A stretch of 64,000 bases of DNA from an uncultured Piscinibacter sp. (GTDB lineage Bacteria; Pseudomonadota; Gammaproteobacteria; Burkholderiales; Burkholderiaceae_C): positions 248,001 to 312,000 of the forward strand of contig NZ_CALFYO010000019.1 of the NCBI RefSeq assembly GCF_937952055.1, read 5' to 3'. The position numbers were made by a program, and so were the translations under genes. This document shows positions 52,273 to 61,401 of this stretch, in pieces (the first letter of the stretch is position 1; each line of letters starts with the position of its first letter). Under the pieces are notes generated by a model. It did not search any database and had not been told where the DNA came from. It worked only from the letters and a program-made list of their open reading frames with translations.

Positions 52273-54339
52273 TCAGAAGGCGCGCCGCACGCGCGCCATC
52301 AGGTCGATCGCGGGCAGCGCCGCAGCCGGCGTCTCGGCCGGCTGTGCCGCCATTGGCGCGACGCGGTCGAAGTGCTGCTGCGCCAGCGCCTGCGGGATGA
52401 AGCGCGTCAGCGATCCATAGAGGTGGCGGTCGCCGTACTTCGACTGCTGTGTGACGTGGAACTTCTGCGGCACAAGCAGGGCGAGGTGGTGCTTGGCGCG
52501 CGTCATGGCCACGTAGAGCAGGCGGCGCTCTTCCTCGATCTCCGCCGCATGGCCGGTGGCCAGGTCGGCCGGCATGCAGCCGTCGACCGCGTTGAGCACG
52601 TGCACCGAACTCCATTCCTGGCCCTTGGCGGAATGCATGGTCGAGAGGATCAGGTAGTCCTCGTCGCGGTGCGGCTGGTCGGCTTCGTCGCTCGTCGCCT
52701 CCGGCGGGTCCAGCGTCAGGTCAGCGAGGAAGCGCTCGCGGCTGGGCGACTGCGCGGCAATGCGCTCGAGCTGCGCCAGGTCGGCGCGGCGGATGGCGGC
52801 GTCCTCGTGCAGGCGCTCCAGATGCGGCTCGTACCAGCGCAGCGCGAGGCCGATGGCCCCGGGCCAGGGCGCTTCGGCCAAGGCACGGTGCGCGACGAGC
52901 CAGGCGCTCCACTCGTGCGCGGCGGCCGCGGGCGGCTTGAACGCGTGCATCGCCTGCAGCGGATCGGCCGCCGAGTCCATGGCATCGAGCAGCCGTCGCG
53001 ACGAGGCCGGGCCCAGCCCAGGAATGAGTTGCGAGACGCGGAAGCCGGCCAGCCGGCCGCGCGGGTTCTGCACCCAGCGCAGCACCGAGAGCAGGTCCTT
53101 CACATGCGCGGCCTCGAGGAACTTCAGGCCGCCGAACTTCACGAACGGGATGCCGCGGCGCGTCAGTTCCAGCTCCAGTGCCGCGCTGTGGTGGCCGGTG
53201 CGGAACAGCACCGCCTGGCGCTTCAGCGGCAGCCCGCCTTCGCGCAGCAGCAGCACCTCGTCGGCGACCCAGCGCGCCTGCGCCATCTCGTCGGCCACCG
53301 TCACCAAGCGCGGCTTTGCGCCGCCGCGCTCGCTGTGCAGGTCTTTCGTGAAGCGCTCGGCGGCCAGCGCGATGACTGCGTTCGAGGCATCGAGGATGGG
53401 CTGCGTGGAGCGGTAGTTGCGCGTCAGCGTGACCACCCGCGCCGGCGGCTCGAACTGCGCCGGGAACTCGAGGATGTTGCGCACCTCGGCGGCGCGGAAC
53501 GAATAGATCGCCTGCGCGTCGTCGCCGACCACGGTGAGTCCGCGGCCATCGGGCTTGAGCGCGCGCAGCACGGCCGCCTGCAGCCGGTTGGTGTCCTGGT
53601 ATTCGTCGACCAGCACCTGGTCGAAGCGCGCGCCGATCGCCCGCGCGAGCGCGGGCTCCTCCATCATCTGCTGCCAGTACAGCAGCAGGTCGTCGTAGTC
53701 GAGCACCTGCTGCTGCTGCTTGGCGTCGACATAGGCGCGGAACAGCCGCTTCAACTCGCTCTCCCAGCCCAGGCACCAGGGGAAGAGCGTCCGTACCACC
53801 TCCGCCACGCCCTGCTGCGCGTTGACCACGCGGGAGTAGATCGCCAGGCAGGTGCCCTTGAGGGGAAAGCGCTGGCCGCTGGCACCGAGCTCGAGCCCCT
53901 GGCGCACCAGGCCCATCAGGTCCTCGGCATCGCCGCGGTCGAGGATGGTGAACTGCGGCGCAAGGCCGAGCGAGGCGGCGTGCTCGCGCAGCAGCCGCGC
54001 TCCGATCGAATGGAAGGTGCCCGACCAGGGCAGGGCGGGCGCGGCCTGCGTGGCGCGCAGGCCGAGCGCGCCGTGCAGCAGCCGGCCGGCACGGCGCTCC
54101 ATTTCCTGCGCGGCACGGCGCGAGAAGGTGAGCAGCAGCAGGCGGTTCGGGTCGGCGCCGCCGAGCACCAGGCGGGCTACGCGCGCGGCCAGCGTCATCG
54201 TCTTGCCGGTGCCGGCGCCGGCGATGACCAGCAGGGGCCCGCCGGGCGCGCCCGCGAGGCCGTGCTCGACGGCGCAGCGCTGCTCGTCGTTGAGCGAGGC
54301 GAACGGATCGGCGGGCGGGGCGAGGGCGGTCGAAACCAT
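52273..54339 (-). CDS. UvrD/Rep-type superfamily 1 DNA helicase
   Basis: 688 residues. Motif I is IAGAGTGKTMTLAARVARL, motif II VLVDEYQDTNRLQAAVLR, then GDDAQAIYSFRAAEVRNI and the C-terminal VAMTRAKHHLALLV. It is a single full-length SF1A helicase with the usual 1A-2A domains. Role in DNA repair or replication restart. Start ATG 54339. A much longer frame into the upstream gene has no support. Confidence 0.93.
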   Translation of the reverse strand: MVSTALAPPADPFASLNDEQRCAVEHGLAGAPGGPLLVIAGAGTGKTMTLAARVARLVLGGADPNRLLLLTFSRRAAQEMERRAGRLLHGALGLRATQAAPALPWSGTFHSIGARLLREHAASLGLAPQFTILDRGDAEDLMGLVRQGLELGASGQRFPLKGTCLAIYSRVVNAQQGVAEVVRTLFPWCLGWESELKRLFRAYVDAKQQQQVLDYDDLLLYWQQMMEEPALARAIGARFDQVLVDEYQDTNRLQAAVLRALKPDGRGLTVVGDDAQAIYSFRAAEVRNILEFPAQFEPPARVVTLTRNYRSTQPILDASNAVIALAAERFTKDLHSERGGAKPRLVTVADEMAQARWVADEVLLLREGGLPLKRQAVLFRTGHHSAALELELTRRGIPFVKFGGLKFLEAAHVKDLLSVLRWVQNPRGRLAGFRVSQLIPGLGPASSRRLLDAMDSAADPLQAMHAFKPPAAAAHEWSAWLVAHRALAEAPWPGAIGLALRWYEPHLERLHEDAAIRRADLAQLERIAAQSPSRERFLADLTLDPPEATSDEADQPHRDEDYLILSTMHSAKGQEWSSVHVLNAVDGCMPADLATGHAAEIEEERRLLYVAMTRAKHHLALLVPQKFHVTQQSKYGDRHLYGSLTRFIPQALAQQHFDRVAPMAAQPAETPAAALPAIDLMARVRRAF

Positions 54340-54423
54340 GACGCGGCGGTGCAGGATGGGGACTGTATACGCATCCAGTCCTGTTGCATCGGAACCCCTC
54401 CGGCGTGGAAGAATCAGCACCCC

Positions 54424-54768
54424 ATGGCCTTGGTGTATTCGACCGACGGTGGGCGCATGTGCCCGCAATGCCGACAGCCGCTGGCAGCCTGCCGCTGCGC
54501 ACAGCGGGCACAGGCCGCACCGCGCGGCAGTGGCCAGGTGCGCGTCAGCCGCGAGAGCAAGGGTCGCGGCGGCAAGACGGTGACGCTGGTGCGCGGCCTC
54601 GCGCTCGACGGCGAGGGGATGACTGCGCTCGGCAAGCGACTGCGCAGCGCCTGCGGTGCCGGCGGTGCGCTGAAGGACGGCGTGCTCGAGATCCAGGGCG
54701 ACCATGTGGACCGCGTGCTGCAACTGCTGGCCGACGAAGGCCATGCGGCCAAGCGTGCCGGCGGCTGA
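54424..54768 (+). CDS. SUI1/YciH-family protein
   Basis: Putative translation-initiation-factor-like protein, 114 residues. The N-terminal MCPQCRQPLAACRC may bind zinc. The SUI1 core (about 40-110) has GGKTVTLVRGLALDGEGMTA and GGALKDGVLEIQGDHVDRVL. In bacteria the fold is the eIF1-like YciH, with a weak initiation-fidelity role. Divergent from the helicase. Confidence 0.88.
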   Translation: MALVYSTDGGRMCPQCRQPLAACRCAQRAQAAPRGSGQVRVSRESKGRGGKTVTLVRGLALDGEGMTALGKRLRSACGAGGALKDGVLEIQGDHVDRVLQLLADEGHAAKRAGG

Positions 54769-54784
54769 AGGCGGGACCGCGGCC

Positions 54785-55702
54785 ATGATCGATGCACGGC
54801 GCCGTGGCCTGCTGCAGGGATTGGCAGCCGCCGTGCCGGCGCTCGCGGTGCCGAGCGCGTTCGCCCAGGTTCCGGCCGTGGCCACCAAGCCCATTCCCTC
54901 CAGCGGCGAGCGCCTGCCTGTTGTCGGCCTCGGCAGCTGGATCACCTTCAACGTCGGCAATGACCCGCAAGCGCGCGACGCCTGCGCCGAGGTGATGCGT
55001 TCCTTCTTCGACGCTGGCGGTCGCATGATCGACTCTTCGCCGATGTACGGCTCCTCGCAGTCCGTGATCGGCCATGGCCTGGCCAGGCTGGGCCGCGCGG
55101 CGCCGGTGTTCTCGGCCGACAAGGTGTGGACCGGCGCGGGCGCCAGGGGCCCTGAGCAGATCGAGGCTTCGCGCCGCCACTGGGGCGTGCCGCGCTTCGA
55201 CCTGCTGCAGGTGCACAACCTGCTCGCGTGGGAGGAGCACCTGCCGACGCTGTTCGCCATGAAGGCCGCCGGCCGGCTGCGCTATGTCGGCATCACCACC
55301 TCCGAAGGCCGCCGCCACGCCGAGATCGAGAAACTGATGGGCACGCAGCCGCTCGACTTCGTGCAGGTCAGCTACAACCCGCTGGACCGCGAGGTCGAGC
55401 AGCGCATCCTGCCGCTGGCGCGGGAGCGCGGCATCGCCGTCATCGCCAACCGGCCGTTTCGCGAGGGTGCGCTGCTGCGCCAACTGCAGCGCCACAGGCT
55501 GCCGCCCTGGGCGGGGGAACTCGGCGTGGACGGCTGGGCGCAGTTCGTCCTGAAGTTCATCGTCTCGCACCCGGCGGTGACCTGCGCGATCCCGGCCACC
55601 AGCAGCGTGGCGCACGTGCGACAGAACCTCGGCGCGGCGCGCGGCGCGATGCCCGATGACGCGACGCGTGCGCGCATGTCCGCGCATGTCGCGTCGCTGT
55701 AG
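54785..55702 (+). CDS. Aldo/keto reductase, exported
   Basis: 305 residues. A Tat-like leader (RRRGLLQGLAAAVPALAVPS) is followed by an aldo/keto reductase TIM barrel: GLGSWITFNVGNDPQARDA with the catalytic Asp and Tyr in MIDSSPMYGSSQSVIG, and later FDLLQVHNLLAW. Length is normal once the signal is removed. Export suggests a periplasmic carbonyl substrate. Sixteen bases after the SUI1 stop. Confidence 0.85.
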   Translation: MIDARRRGLLQGLAAAVPALAVPSAFAQVPAVATKPIPSSGERLPVVGLGSWITFNVGNDPQARDACAEVMRSFFDAGGRMIDSSPMYGSSQSVIGHGLARLGRAAPVFSADKVWTGAGARGPEQIEASRRHWGVPRFDLLQVHNLLAWEEHLPTLFAMKAAGRLRYVGITTSEGRRHAEIEKLMGTQPLDFVQVSYNPLDREVEQRILPLARERGIAVIANRPFREGALLRQLQRHRLPPWAGELGVDGWAQFVLKFIVSHPAVTCAIPATSSVAHVRQNLGAARGAMPDDATRARMSAHVASL

Positions 55703-55723
55703 CCGGATCGCCGCGGTGCCGCC

Positions 55724-56392
55724 ATGACCGAGTGGTGGACCTACCGGCTGTCCGACTTCCTGCTCTTCTCGCCGCGCACCTACTTCCGGCTGTTCGAGCT
55801 GTACCACCAGTGGCTGTGGCCGGCGCAGCCGCTGGTGGCGGCGCTGTGGGGGCTGCTGCTCGTGGCGCTGTGGCGCGGTGCCGCCTGGGCGCCGCGGGCG
55901 CTGCTGCTCGCGCTGGCGCTGTCCTGGGCCTGGATCGCCTGGGCCTTCCACTGGGTGCGCTACGCGCCGATCAACTGGGCGGCTCAGGGTTTCGCCGCTG
56001 CCTTTGCCCTGCAGGCACTGCTGCTGGCACTGGCCGCCGTCAGGGTGCGCCGCATCGCTCGGCCGTCGGCCCTCGGACCGGGGCTGCTGCTGGCTGCGCT
56101 GGTCGTCATGCCGCTGCTCCCCCCGGCCTTCGGCCGCGCCTGGATTGAAACCGAGAGTTTCGGCCTGACGCCCGATGCCACTGTCCTGGGCACGCTCGGC
56201 GTGTTACTGATGTTCGTGCCCGCTTACCGCGCAGTCGCGATGTTCTGGTGGGTAATTCCGTTAGTCTGGAGCCTGGTCAGCGGTGCGACGCTGTGGGCGA
56301 TGGACCTTCTGCCCTGGGCGCTGGTGTTACCGGCGGGGAGCATCGGGACGGTGATTGCCCATAGGCAACGCCGGATCGAATGTGCATACTGA
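55724..56392 (+). CDS. DUF6064-like membrane protein
   Basis: 222 residues with about six hydrophobic segments. The beginning TEWWTYRLSDFLLFSPRTYF, then RLFELYHQWLW fits the DUF6064 family. Function unknown. It follows the reductase gene by 21 bases and may be co-transcribed. Confidence 0.75.
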   Translation: MTEWWTYRLSDFLLFSPRTYFRLFELYHQWLWPAQPLVAALWGLLLVALWRGAAWAPRALLLALALSWAWIAWAFHWVRYAPINWAAQGFAAAFALQALLLALAAVRVRRIARPSALGPGLLLAALVVMPLLPPAFGRAWIETESFGLTPDATVLGTLGVLLMFVPAYRAVAMFWWVIPLVWSLVSGATLWAMDLLPWALVLPAGSIGTVIAHRQRRIECAY

Positions 56393-56424
56393 CCATTCAG
56401 CAAGAGTGAATCAGCGGAGAACCC

Positions 56425-57156
56425 ATGCCCATCGAAGAACACGCGTCGACCCTCTGGGCAGTCAGCTCGTTTGACCGGCTGCACGAGCAGTCGCAACGGG
56501 GTCTGGACGGCCCGACCATGCTGTCGAGCACCCTGATGGCGGAGGTCACCGCGTTGGAGCGCCGCCACGAGGAATCCGACGCGCTCGAGGTGCTGGCTGC
56601 CTGCGTGCGCCTGCAGGAGCCGGCGCTGGTCTACCTGCGGTTTGCCGAACTGGTCTGGCCGGTGACCATCTTCCCGGCGCAGATGATCTACCACTCGCCG
56701 CGCCCGCTGACCGAAGCGCCCGAGGGCTCGCTGGCGCGCGTCACCGCGATGGGCATCGAGCCACCGGCCTTTCGCCCGCCCGGACATCCGATGAGCGACC
56801 GCGTCGCCGCCGATGACTGCTACTACTCGCTCGCCCCGGCGCTGTGGCGCCTCGCCCTGCACGGCCCGCGTGGCCGCTTGCTGCAGGAGATCGGCGGCAC
56901 GGCGGCCTATCGGGTGCTGCGCAACCTGCGCGTCGACGATCTGAACTTGCCCGGTGCGCTGGGCGCCGCCGCCGAGCGCCTGCGCCGCGAGGCCGCTTCG
57001 CTCAAGCAGATCGCCGCCTGGCCCGGCATGAGCGCCGAGCGAGGTGCGCGCATGCTCAATGCGCTGTACCTCGCCTCGAACCTGATGGTCACGCGCAGCA
57101 GCACGATCGCCCAGGCCGAGCCGCGCCGCAGCCTGTTCGGCTGGCTCGGCCGCTGA
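56425..57156 (+). CDS. Hypothetical protein
   Basis: 243 residues, soluble and largely helical. It includes LEVLAACVRLQEPALVYLRF and LALHGPRGRLLQEIGGTAAY. I recognise no family or motif. Codon usage is like its neighbours. It starts at ATG 56425, 32 bases after the DUF6064 stop. Confidence 0.65.
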   Translation: MPIEEHASTLWAVSSFDRLHEQSQRGLDGPTMLSSTLMAEVTALERRHEESDALEVLAACVRLQEPALVYLRFAELVWPVTIFPAQMIYHSPRPLTEAPEGSLARVTAMGIEPPAFRPPGHPMSDRVAADDCYYSLAPALWRLALHGPRGRLLQEIGGTAAYRVLRNLRVDDLNLPGALGAAAERLRREAASLKQIAAWPGMSAERGARMLNALYLASNLMVTRSSTIAQAEPRRSLFGWLGR

Positions 57157-57183
57157 GCGCGGGGCCGGCTCGCGCGGGCAGAA

Positions 57184-57203
57184 TGGGGCATCGCCATGCC
57201 CCA
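57184..57203 (+). promoter_or_regulatory. Hairpin adjacent to the cupin ribosome-binding site
   Basis: Perfect 8-bp stem TGGGGCAT / ATGCCCCA with a CGCC loop, ending at the AGGAG of the cupin gene. It could limit ribosome access. Confidence 0.45.
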
Positions 57204-57215
57204 GGAGAATTGCCC

Positions 57216-57689
57216 GTGAGCGACCAGAGCAGCGGCCCGGCCGCGTGGAAGTACGACGGCGTGCGCGTCGTTCCCGGCGACCGCCTCGACCCGAACACCG
57301 CCCAGACGCCGGGCATGGACCGCAAGGCAGCGATCAACTTCGCACGCATGGGGGCGCGCAAGCTGTGGGCCGGCACGGTGCACATCCATGCCAATGCCAA
57401 GACCGGCGCCCACCACCATGGGCCGCTAGAGAGCGTGATCTACGTCGTCAAGGGCCGCGCACGCATGCGCTGGGGCGAGAAGCTCGAATTCACCGCGGAG
57501 GCCGGCCCGGGCGACTTCATCTACGTGCCGCCCTTCGTGCCGCACCAGGAGATCAACGCCAGCCCGACCGAGACGCTCGAGTGCGTGCTGGTGCGCAGCG
57601 ACGGCGAGGCGGTGGCGGTCAACCTCGACATCGATCCTGCCGAGCCGCCCGAGAACGTGCCCTGGGTGGACCCGACCCACCCCGCCTGA
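57216..57689 (+). CDS. Cupin-domain protein
   Basis: 157 residues, GTG start with AGGAG upstream. The metal-binding cupin motif GAHHHGPLESVIYVVKGRAR has three His plus Glu, with the second motif VPPFVPHQEIN. Small single-domain cupins include isomerases, dioxygenases and regulators. Substrate unknown. A hairpin sits directly at its ribosome-binding site. Confidence 0.85.
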   Translation: MSDQSSGPAAWKYDGVRVVPGDRLDPNTAQTPGMDRKAAINFARMGARKLWAGTVHIHANAKTGAHHHGPLESVIYVVKGRARMRWGEKLEFTAEAGPGDFIYVPPFVPHQEINASPTETLECVLVRSDGEAVAVNLDIDPAEPPENVPWVDPTHPA

Positions 57690-57751
57690 GCTGCCTTCGC
57701 GCTTGTGCGCGATCAATCCGGCAAGGCGCGCCGTGCGCGATGCTTGGTCGT

Positions 57752-58231
57752 ATGAAACCGACCCCGGCCTCGATGCTCGCGCTGGCCCTCCTCGCTGCCT
57801 CCGCCAGCCCCGGCGCGCGGGCGCAGTCGCGCGGCGAACTGCTCTACGGCACGCACTGCATCGCCTGCCACAGCACGCAGATGCACTGGCGCGACAAGCG
57901 CCTCGCCACCGACTGGGCGAGTCTGAAGGCGCAGGTGCGACGCTGGCAGGGCGTGGCGCAACTCGGCTGGAGCGAGGAGGACATCCTCGAGGTGGCCCGG
58001 CACCTCAACGAACGCATCTACCGCTATCCGCAGACGGGCGACAAGCTGACCACGGCGCCGCTGCCGTCACGGACCGGTCACCGCGCCTTCACGTCCGCGT
58101 CACTCCAGCCGGCCAGCATGCCCGGCATTGCTGGAGATGCCGATGCGGGAACTGCCCCTGCCCACCTTGCCCCTGTCGGACCTGGTTGCGCCCGCGCCGG
58201 CGCCACGGAGGTCACTTCACCCGCCTCCTGA
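57752..58231 (+). CDS. c-type cytochrome, monohaem, with overlapping 3' end
   Basis: 159 residues. A signal peptide (1-25) precedes the haem motif C36-I-A-C39-H40 in LLYGTHCIACHSTQMHW. The last about 55 residues (after RYPQTGDKL) are low-complexity and non-haem. They are encoded in the stretch that also carries the start of the next gene in another frame (89-base overlap). The functional protein may end earlier, or a frameshift extended it. Periplasmic electron carrier. Confidence 0.75.
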   Translation: MKPTPASMLALALLAASASPGARAQSRGELLYGTHCIACHSTQMHWRDKRLATDWASLKAQVRRWQGVAQLGWSEEDILEVARHLNERIYRYPQTGDKLTTAPLPSRTGHRAFTSASLQPASMPGIAGDADAGTAPAHLAPVGPGCARAGATEVTSPAS

Positions 58232-58982
58232 GCGGCACGAGCCAACGCGCTTCGCGGTGGCTTGGGCACGCGATGAGGCGGATGTTCGCGCCGCGCAGCG
58301 CCTGAGGTATGCCGTCTTCGCCGAAGAGCTGGGCGCGCGCCTGATCGTGCCCCAGGGCGCGCCGTCCCGCCACGACATCGATGTCTTCGATCCCTTTTGC
58401 GAGCACCTCCTGGTGCGCGCACCGGCTGCGGCCGACGGCGAGCCCGGCGAGGTGATCGGCACCTACCGCGTGCTCACGCCGGCAGCGGCGCGTCGCGTCG
58501 GCGGCCTGTACAGCGACACCGAGTTCGACCTCACCAGGCTGCGCCCCCTGCGGGCCCGCATGGTCGAGCTCGGCCGTTCGTGCGTGCATCGTGACTGGCG
58601 CTCCGGCGGCGTGATCCTTGCGCTGTGGGGCGCGCTGGCGGAATTCATGGCGCGCAACGGGCTCGAGACGATGATCGGCTGCGCCAGCGTCGGCATGCGC
58701 GACGGCGGCCATGTCGCGGCCAGCCTGTGGGCGCAGCTGCGACGCACCCACCTGGTCTCGATCGAGTGGCGGGCGCGGCCTCGTCTGGCGCTGCCGGTGG
58801 AGGAACTGCGCAGCGATCTCGCCGTGGAGCCTCCGCCGCTGATCAAGGGCTATCTGCGCTGCGGCGCGAAGTTGCTTGGCGCACCGGCCTGGGACCCGGA
58901 CTTCGGCACCGCCGATCTGCCGTTGCTGATGCGCATCGCCGACCTGCCGCCGCGCTACCGACGGCACCTCGTCGGCGCCTGA
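58143..58982 (+). CDS. OlsB-like GNAT-fold N-acyltransferase
   Basis: About 279 residues. Blocks RFAVAWARDEADVRAAQRLR and VVELGRSCVHRDWRSGGVIL-like MVELGRSCVHRDWRSGGVIL match the ornithine-lipid OlsB / hemolysin-like group (PF13444), which transfers an acyl chain from ACP to an amine. An initial Pro-rich segment (10-40) is variable. The ATG at 58143 has GGAG six bases upstream and is preferred over the in-frame TTG at 58128. No OlsA acyltransferase gene is adjacent. Confidence 0.75.
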   Translation: MRELPLPTLPLSDLVAPAPAPRRSLHPPPERHEPTRFAVAWARDEADVRAAQRLRYAVFAEELGARLIVPQGAPSRHDIDVFDPFCEHLLVRAPAAADGEPGEVIGTYRVLTPAAARRVGGLYSDTEFDLTRLRPLRARMVELGRSCVHRDWRSGGVILALWGALAEFMARNGLETMIGCASVGMRDGGHVAASLWAQLRRTHLVSIEWRARPRLALPVEELRSDLAVEPPPLIKGYLRCGAKLLGAPAWDPDFGTADLPLLMRIADLPPRYRRHLVGA

Positions 58983-58994
58983 ACCCCGTCGGCG

Positions 58995-59654
58995 TCAGCG
59001 CGAGCCCGCCACCAGCGCGATGCGCCGGCGCAGCCGCTGCGCTTCCTCCGTGGCGCCGGCGCGTTCGGCGCGCATCGCCTGCACCTCCAGCCAGGCGAGC
59101 AGGGGGCGCCGCCAACCCTGTGCCGAGGCGGTGTCGCTGGCCAGCGCGATCGTCGCCGGGTCGGCCAGGCCGGCGCGGAACAGCAGGGCCGCGGCGATCA
59201 GGCGCGACTGCGCGTCTTCGACGGCCTGAACCGCGACCGGCGTCTTCGCGGCGATCGCCGCGGCCACGCCGCGCTGTGCCGGGGGCAACTGCTCGATCTG
59301 TGCCTTCGACAAGGCCAGACCGGCGAGATGGTCGGCGTAGCTGCGCTCGGCCTCGGCCGCATCGCTGCGCCAGCGCTCGAAGCCCTCGCAGGGCGTGAAA
59401 TCCAGGCTGGCCACCTGCGCGGCGCAGCGCATCAGCTCGGCACGAGCGACGAGCGCCGGCTGGCCGGTGCGCGCGAGCAGGCCGCGGGCCCGTTCGAACT
59501 CGCGCTGCGCGCTGCGGCTGTCGCCGCCCAGGTGGGCCGACACCGCCGCCTCCAGGGCCGGTTTGGCCTGCAGCTGCCAGTCGGGCGGCAGCGGGCCGCT
59601 CGAGCATGCCGCGAGCCACGCCGACGCGGACAAGGCGATCGCAGCGGCCCTCAT
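58995..59654 (-). CDS. Putative outer-membrane lipoprotein of the Mla-type operon
   Basis: 219 residues. The lipobox is LAAC (Cys17) in ASAWLAACSSGPLPPDW. The rest is helical, with no domain I recognise. It starts four bases before the end of the MlaD-like gene (ATGA overlap), so it is co-translated. In related operons the third gene is an ABC-type transport auxiliary lipoprotein. This one fits that place but lacks clear family motifs. Confidence 0.7.
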   Translation of the reverse strand: MRAAAIALSASAWLAACSSGPLPPDWQLQAKPALEAAVSAHLGGDSRSAQREFERARGLLARTGQPALVARAELMRCAAQVASLDFTPCEGFERWRSDAAEAERSYADHLAGLALSKAQIEQLPPAQRGVAAAIAAKTPVAVQAVEDAQSRLIAAALLFRAGLADPATIALASDTASAQGWRRPLLAWLEVQAMRAERAGATEEAQRLRRRIALVAGSR

Positions 59655-60586
59655 TTGAGCTTCAGCTCCGTGTCGCGCCGGAATGGCCACTTGCGATTCA
59701 CCTCGTCGACGAGCTGGTCGACCTTGCGCATCGTCGCGTCGACCTCGCCGCGCAGGGCATCGAGGTCGTTGGTGGCGCCGCGCACGTTGCCGGCCACCGC
59801 CTGCGCCTCGACGAGCACCGCGTCGACCTTCTTCAGCGTCTCGCGCGCATCGCCGAGCAGCGCGTTGAGCTGGCCCACCGTGGCGCGGCCTTCCTGGACC
59901 AGCCCCTGGGGGCCGAGCACCTGCGCGTCCGCTTTCACCGCCATGCCGTTGATGCGCGCGAGCAGCGTGTTCACGCGGTCCAGCGCCTCGCCGACCTTCC
60001 TCGCGTCGGCGTCGCCCATCAGCGCTCCGGAGGCGCCGCGCGGACCGCTGGCGCGCTCGGTGATCGACTGCACGTTGGCCAGGCTCAGTGCCAGCGGGGA
60101 ATCAGCGGCGGTCAGCCGCGTCAGGTTCTGGATCAGCGCGCGCGCGTCGGACACCAGCCGCGGCAGCTCGGCGGTGGCGTCGCCGACGAGCACGCGGCGC
60201 TCGGCGCCGTCGCCCAGCGGCGGGTCGCTGAGCACGCCGCTGTACGCCTTCAGGCTGGCGCCGCCGACCAGGCTGCGCGCCAGCGTGAACACGCTGCTCT
60301 CGCGCAGCCAATGGGCGTCCTTGCGCGGCACGTCGAGGATGATGCGCGCGCTGCCGTCGGGGCCGAGCTCGATGCGGCGCACGCGGCCGATGGGGAAGCC
60401 GGCGAAGGTCATGTCCATGCCGACGCGCACGCCCTCCGAGTCATCGGCGACGAGCACGAGGCGTTGCGTCGCCTCGAAGGTGCCGCGCGAATAGAGCAGG
60501 TACAGCACTGTGGCCGCGACCAGCGCGACGAACAGACCGAGCAGCAGCGCGGCCTTGAGCTCCAGGTTCTTCGCGTCGTCCTTCAT
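59651..60586 (-). CDS. MlaD/MCE-family lipid-transport substrate-binding protein
   Basis: 311 residues. An N-terminal membrane helix (about 10-33) is followed by an MCE domain (about 38-115) with VADDSEGVRVGMDMTFAGFP, then IGRVRRIELGPDG. The C-terminal region is helical and probably coiled. It belongs to the Mla-type retrograde phospholipid transport or Tgd/PqiB-like systems. It starts four bases after the MlaE-type permease stop. The expected ATPase is not in this cluster. Confidence 0.9.
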   Translation of the reverse strand: MKDDAKNLELKAALLLGLFVALVAATVLYLLYSRGTFEATQRLVLVADDSEGVRVGMDMTFAGFPIGRVRRIELGPDGSARIILDVPRKDAHWLRESSVFTLARSLVGGASLKAYSGVLSDPPLGDGAERRVLVGDATAELPRLVSDARALIQNLTRLTAADSPLALSLANVQSITERASGPRGASGALMGDADARKVGEALDRVNTLLARINGMAVKADAQVLGPQGLVQEGRATVGQLNALLGDARETLKKVDAVLVEAQAVAGNVRGATNDLDALRGEVDATMRKVDQLVDEVNRKWPFRRDTELKLK

Positions 60587-60590
60587 GCGC

Positions 60591-61394
60591 TCAGTAGTAG
60601 TTGCCGACGAGCGAGGCCGCCTCGATGAGCACGATGATGAGGAACATGCGCACCAGCCCCTGCAGCTCGGCGCTGGTGTTCGGCCGGCGCCGCGGCACCG
60701 CGTCGAGCACCGAGGCGATCGGCATCAGCGCCACCGTCAGACTCAGCAGCAGGATCTTCAACAGGAAGATCAGCGCCACGGCCGGCGCGAACACGCGGCC
60801 GACGGTGTGCGTGTAGGCGTCGAAGCCCGCGCCAGTGAAGCCGTAGACCGACAGGTAGGCCACCACCAGCGTGACCACGCAGCTCACCGCCGCGAGCATC
60901 AGCGCGCAGAACGAACCGGCCACGACGCGCGGCAGGACCTCGCGGCGCAGCGGGTCGACACCCCGCGTGGCCAATGCGTCCCAGCCGTCGCCGCTGCGCA
61001 GCTCGGCCACCTCGGCGCCCAGCGGGATGGTGCAGCGCAGCGCCGCGAACAGCGCCGCCGCCAGCGGGATCAGTTCAAGCACCAGCACGCGCACCACCAT
61101 CTCCAGCGCGTATTGCGACAGGCCGTAGCTGACCGCGGTGACGAGCACGATGCGGATGACGACGATGCTGATCAGCATCGACAGCAGCGTGAACCACAGC
61201 AGCGACTGCGCCGTGCCGAGGTAGAGGTGCCGGGCCATGGCGCGACGGCTGTCGGCACCGTAGCTCGACGGCGAAAGCGCCAGCACGCTGAGCAGCGCAG
61301 CGAGGTGGATGGTGCGCCACCAGCCCAGGAGCCACTGGCCGGCGCCGCGCGCCAACTCGGCGAACGTTCCTTGCGGCGAGGTCATCGGCGACAT
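60591..61394 (-). CDS. MlaE-type ABC permease
   Basis: 267 residues, about five membrane helices. The MlaE signature region reads VRVLVLELIPLAAALFAALR, then CTIPLGAEVAELRSGDGWDALA, with GVDPLRREVLPRVVAGSF. It forms the membrane part of a lipid transporter with the MlaD-like protein. It starts seven bases after the LysR stop on the same strand. No ATP-binding subunit is visible nearby. Confidence 0.88.
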   Translation of the reverse strand: MSPMTSPQGTFAELARGAGQWLLGWWRTIHLAALLSVLALSPSSYGADSRRAMARHLYLGTAQSLLWFTLLSMLISIVVIRIVLVTAVSYGLSQYALEMVVRVLVLELIPLAAALFAALRCTIPLGAEVAELRSGDGWDALATRGVDPLRREVLPRVVAGSFCALMLAAVSCVVTLVVAYLSVYGFTGAGFDAYTHTVGRVFAPAVALIFLLKILLLSLTVALMPIASVLDAVPRRRPNTSAELQGLVRMFLIIVLIEAASLVGNYY

Positions 61395-61401
61395 GCCTGG
61401 A

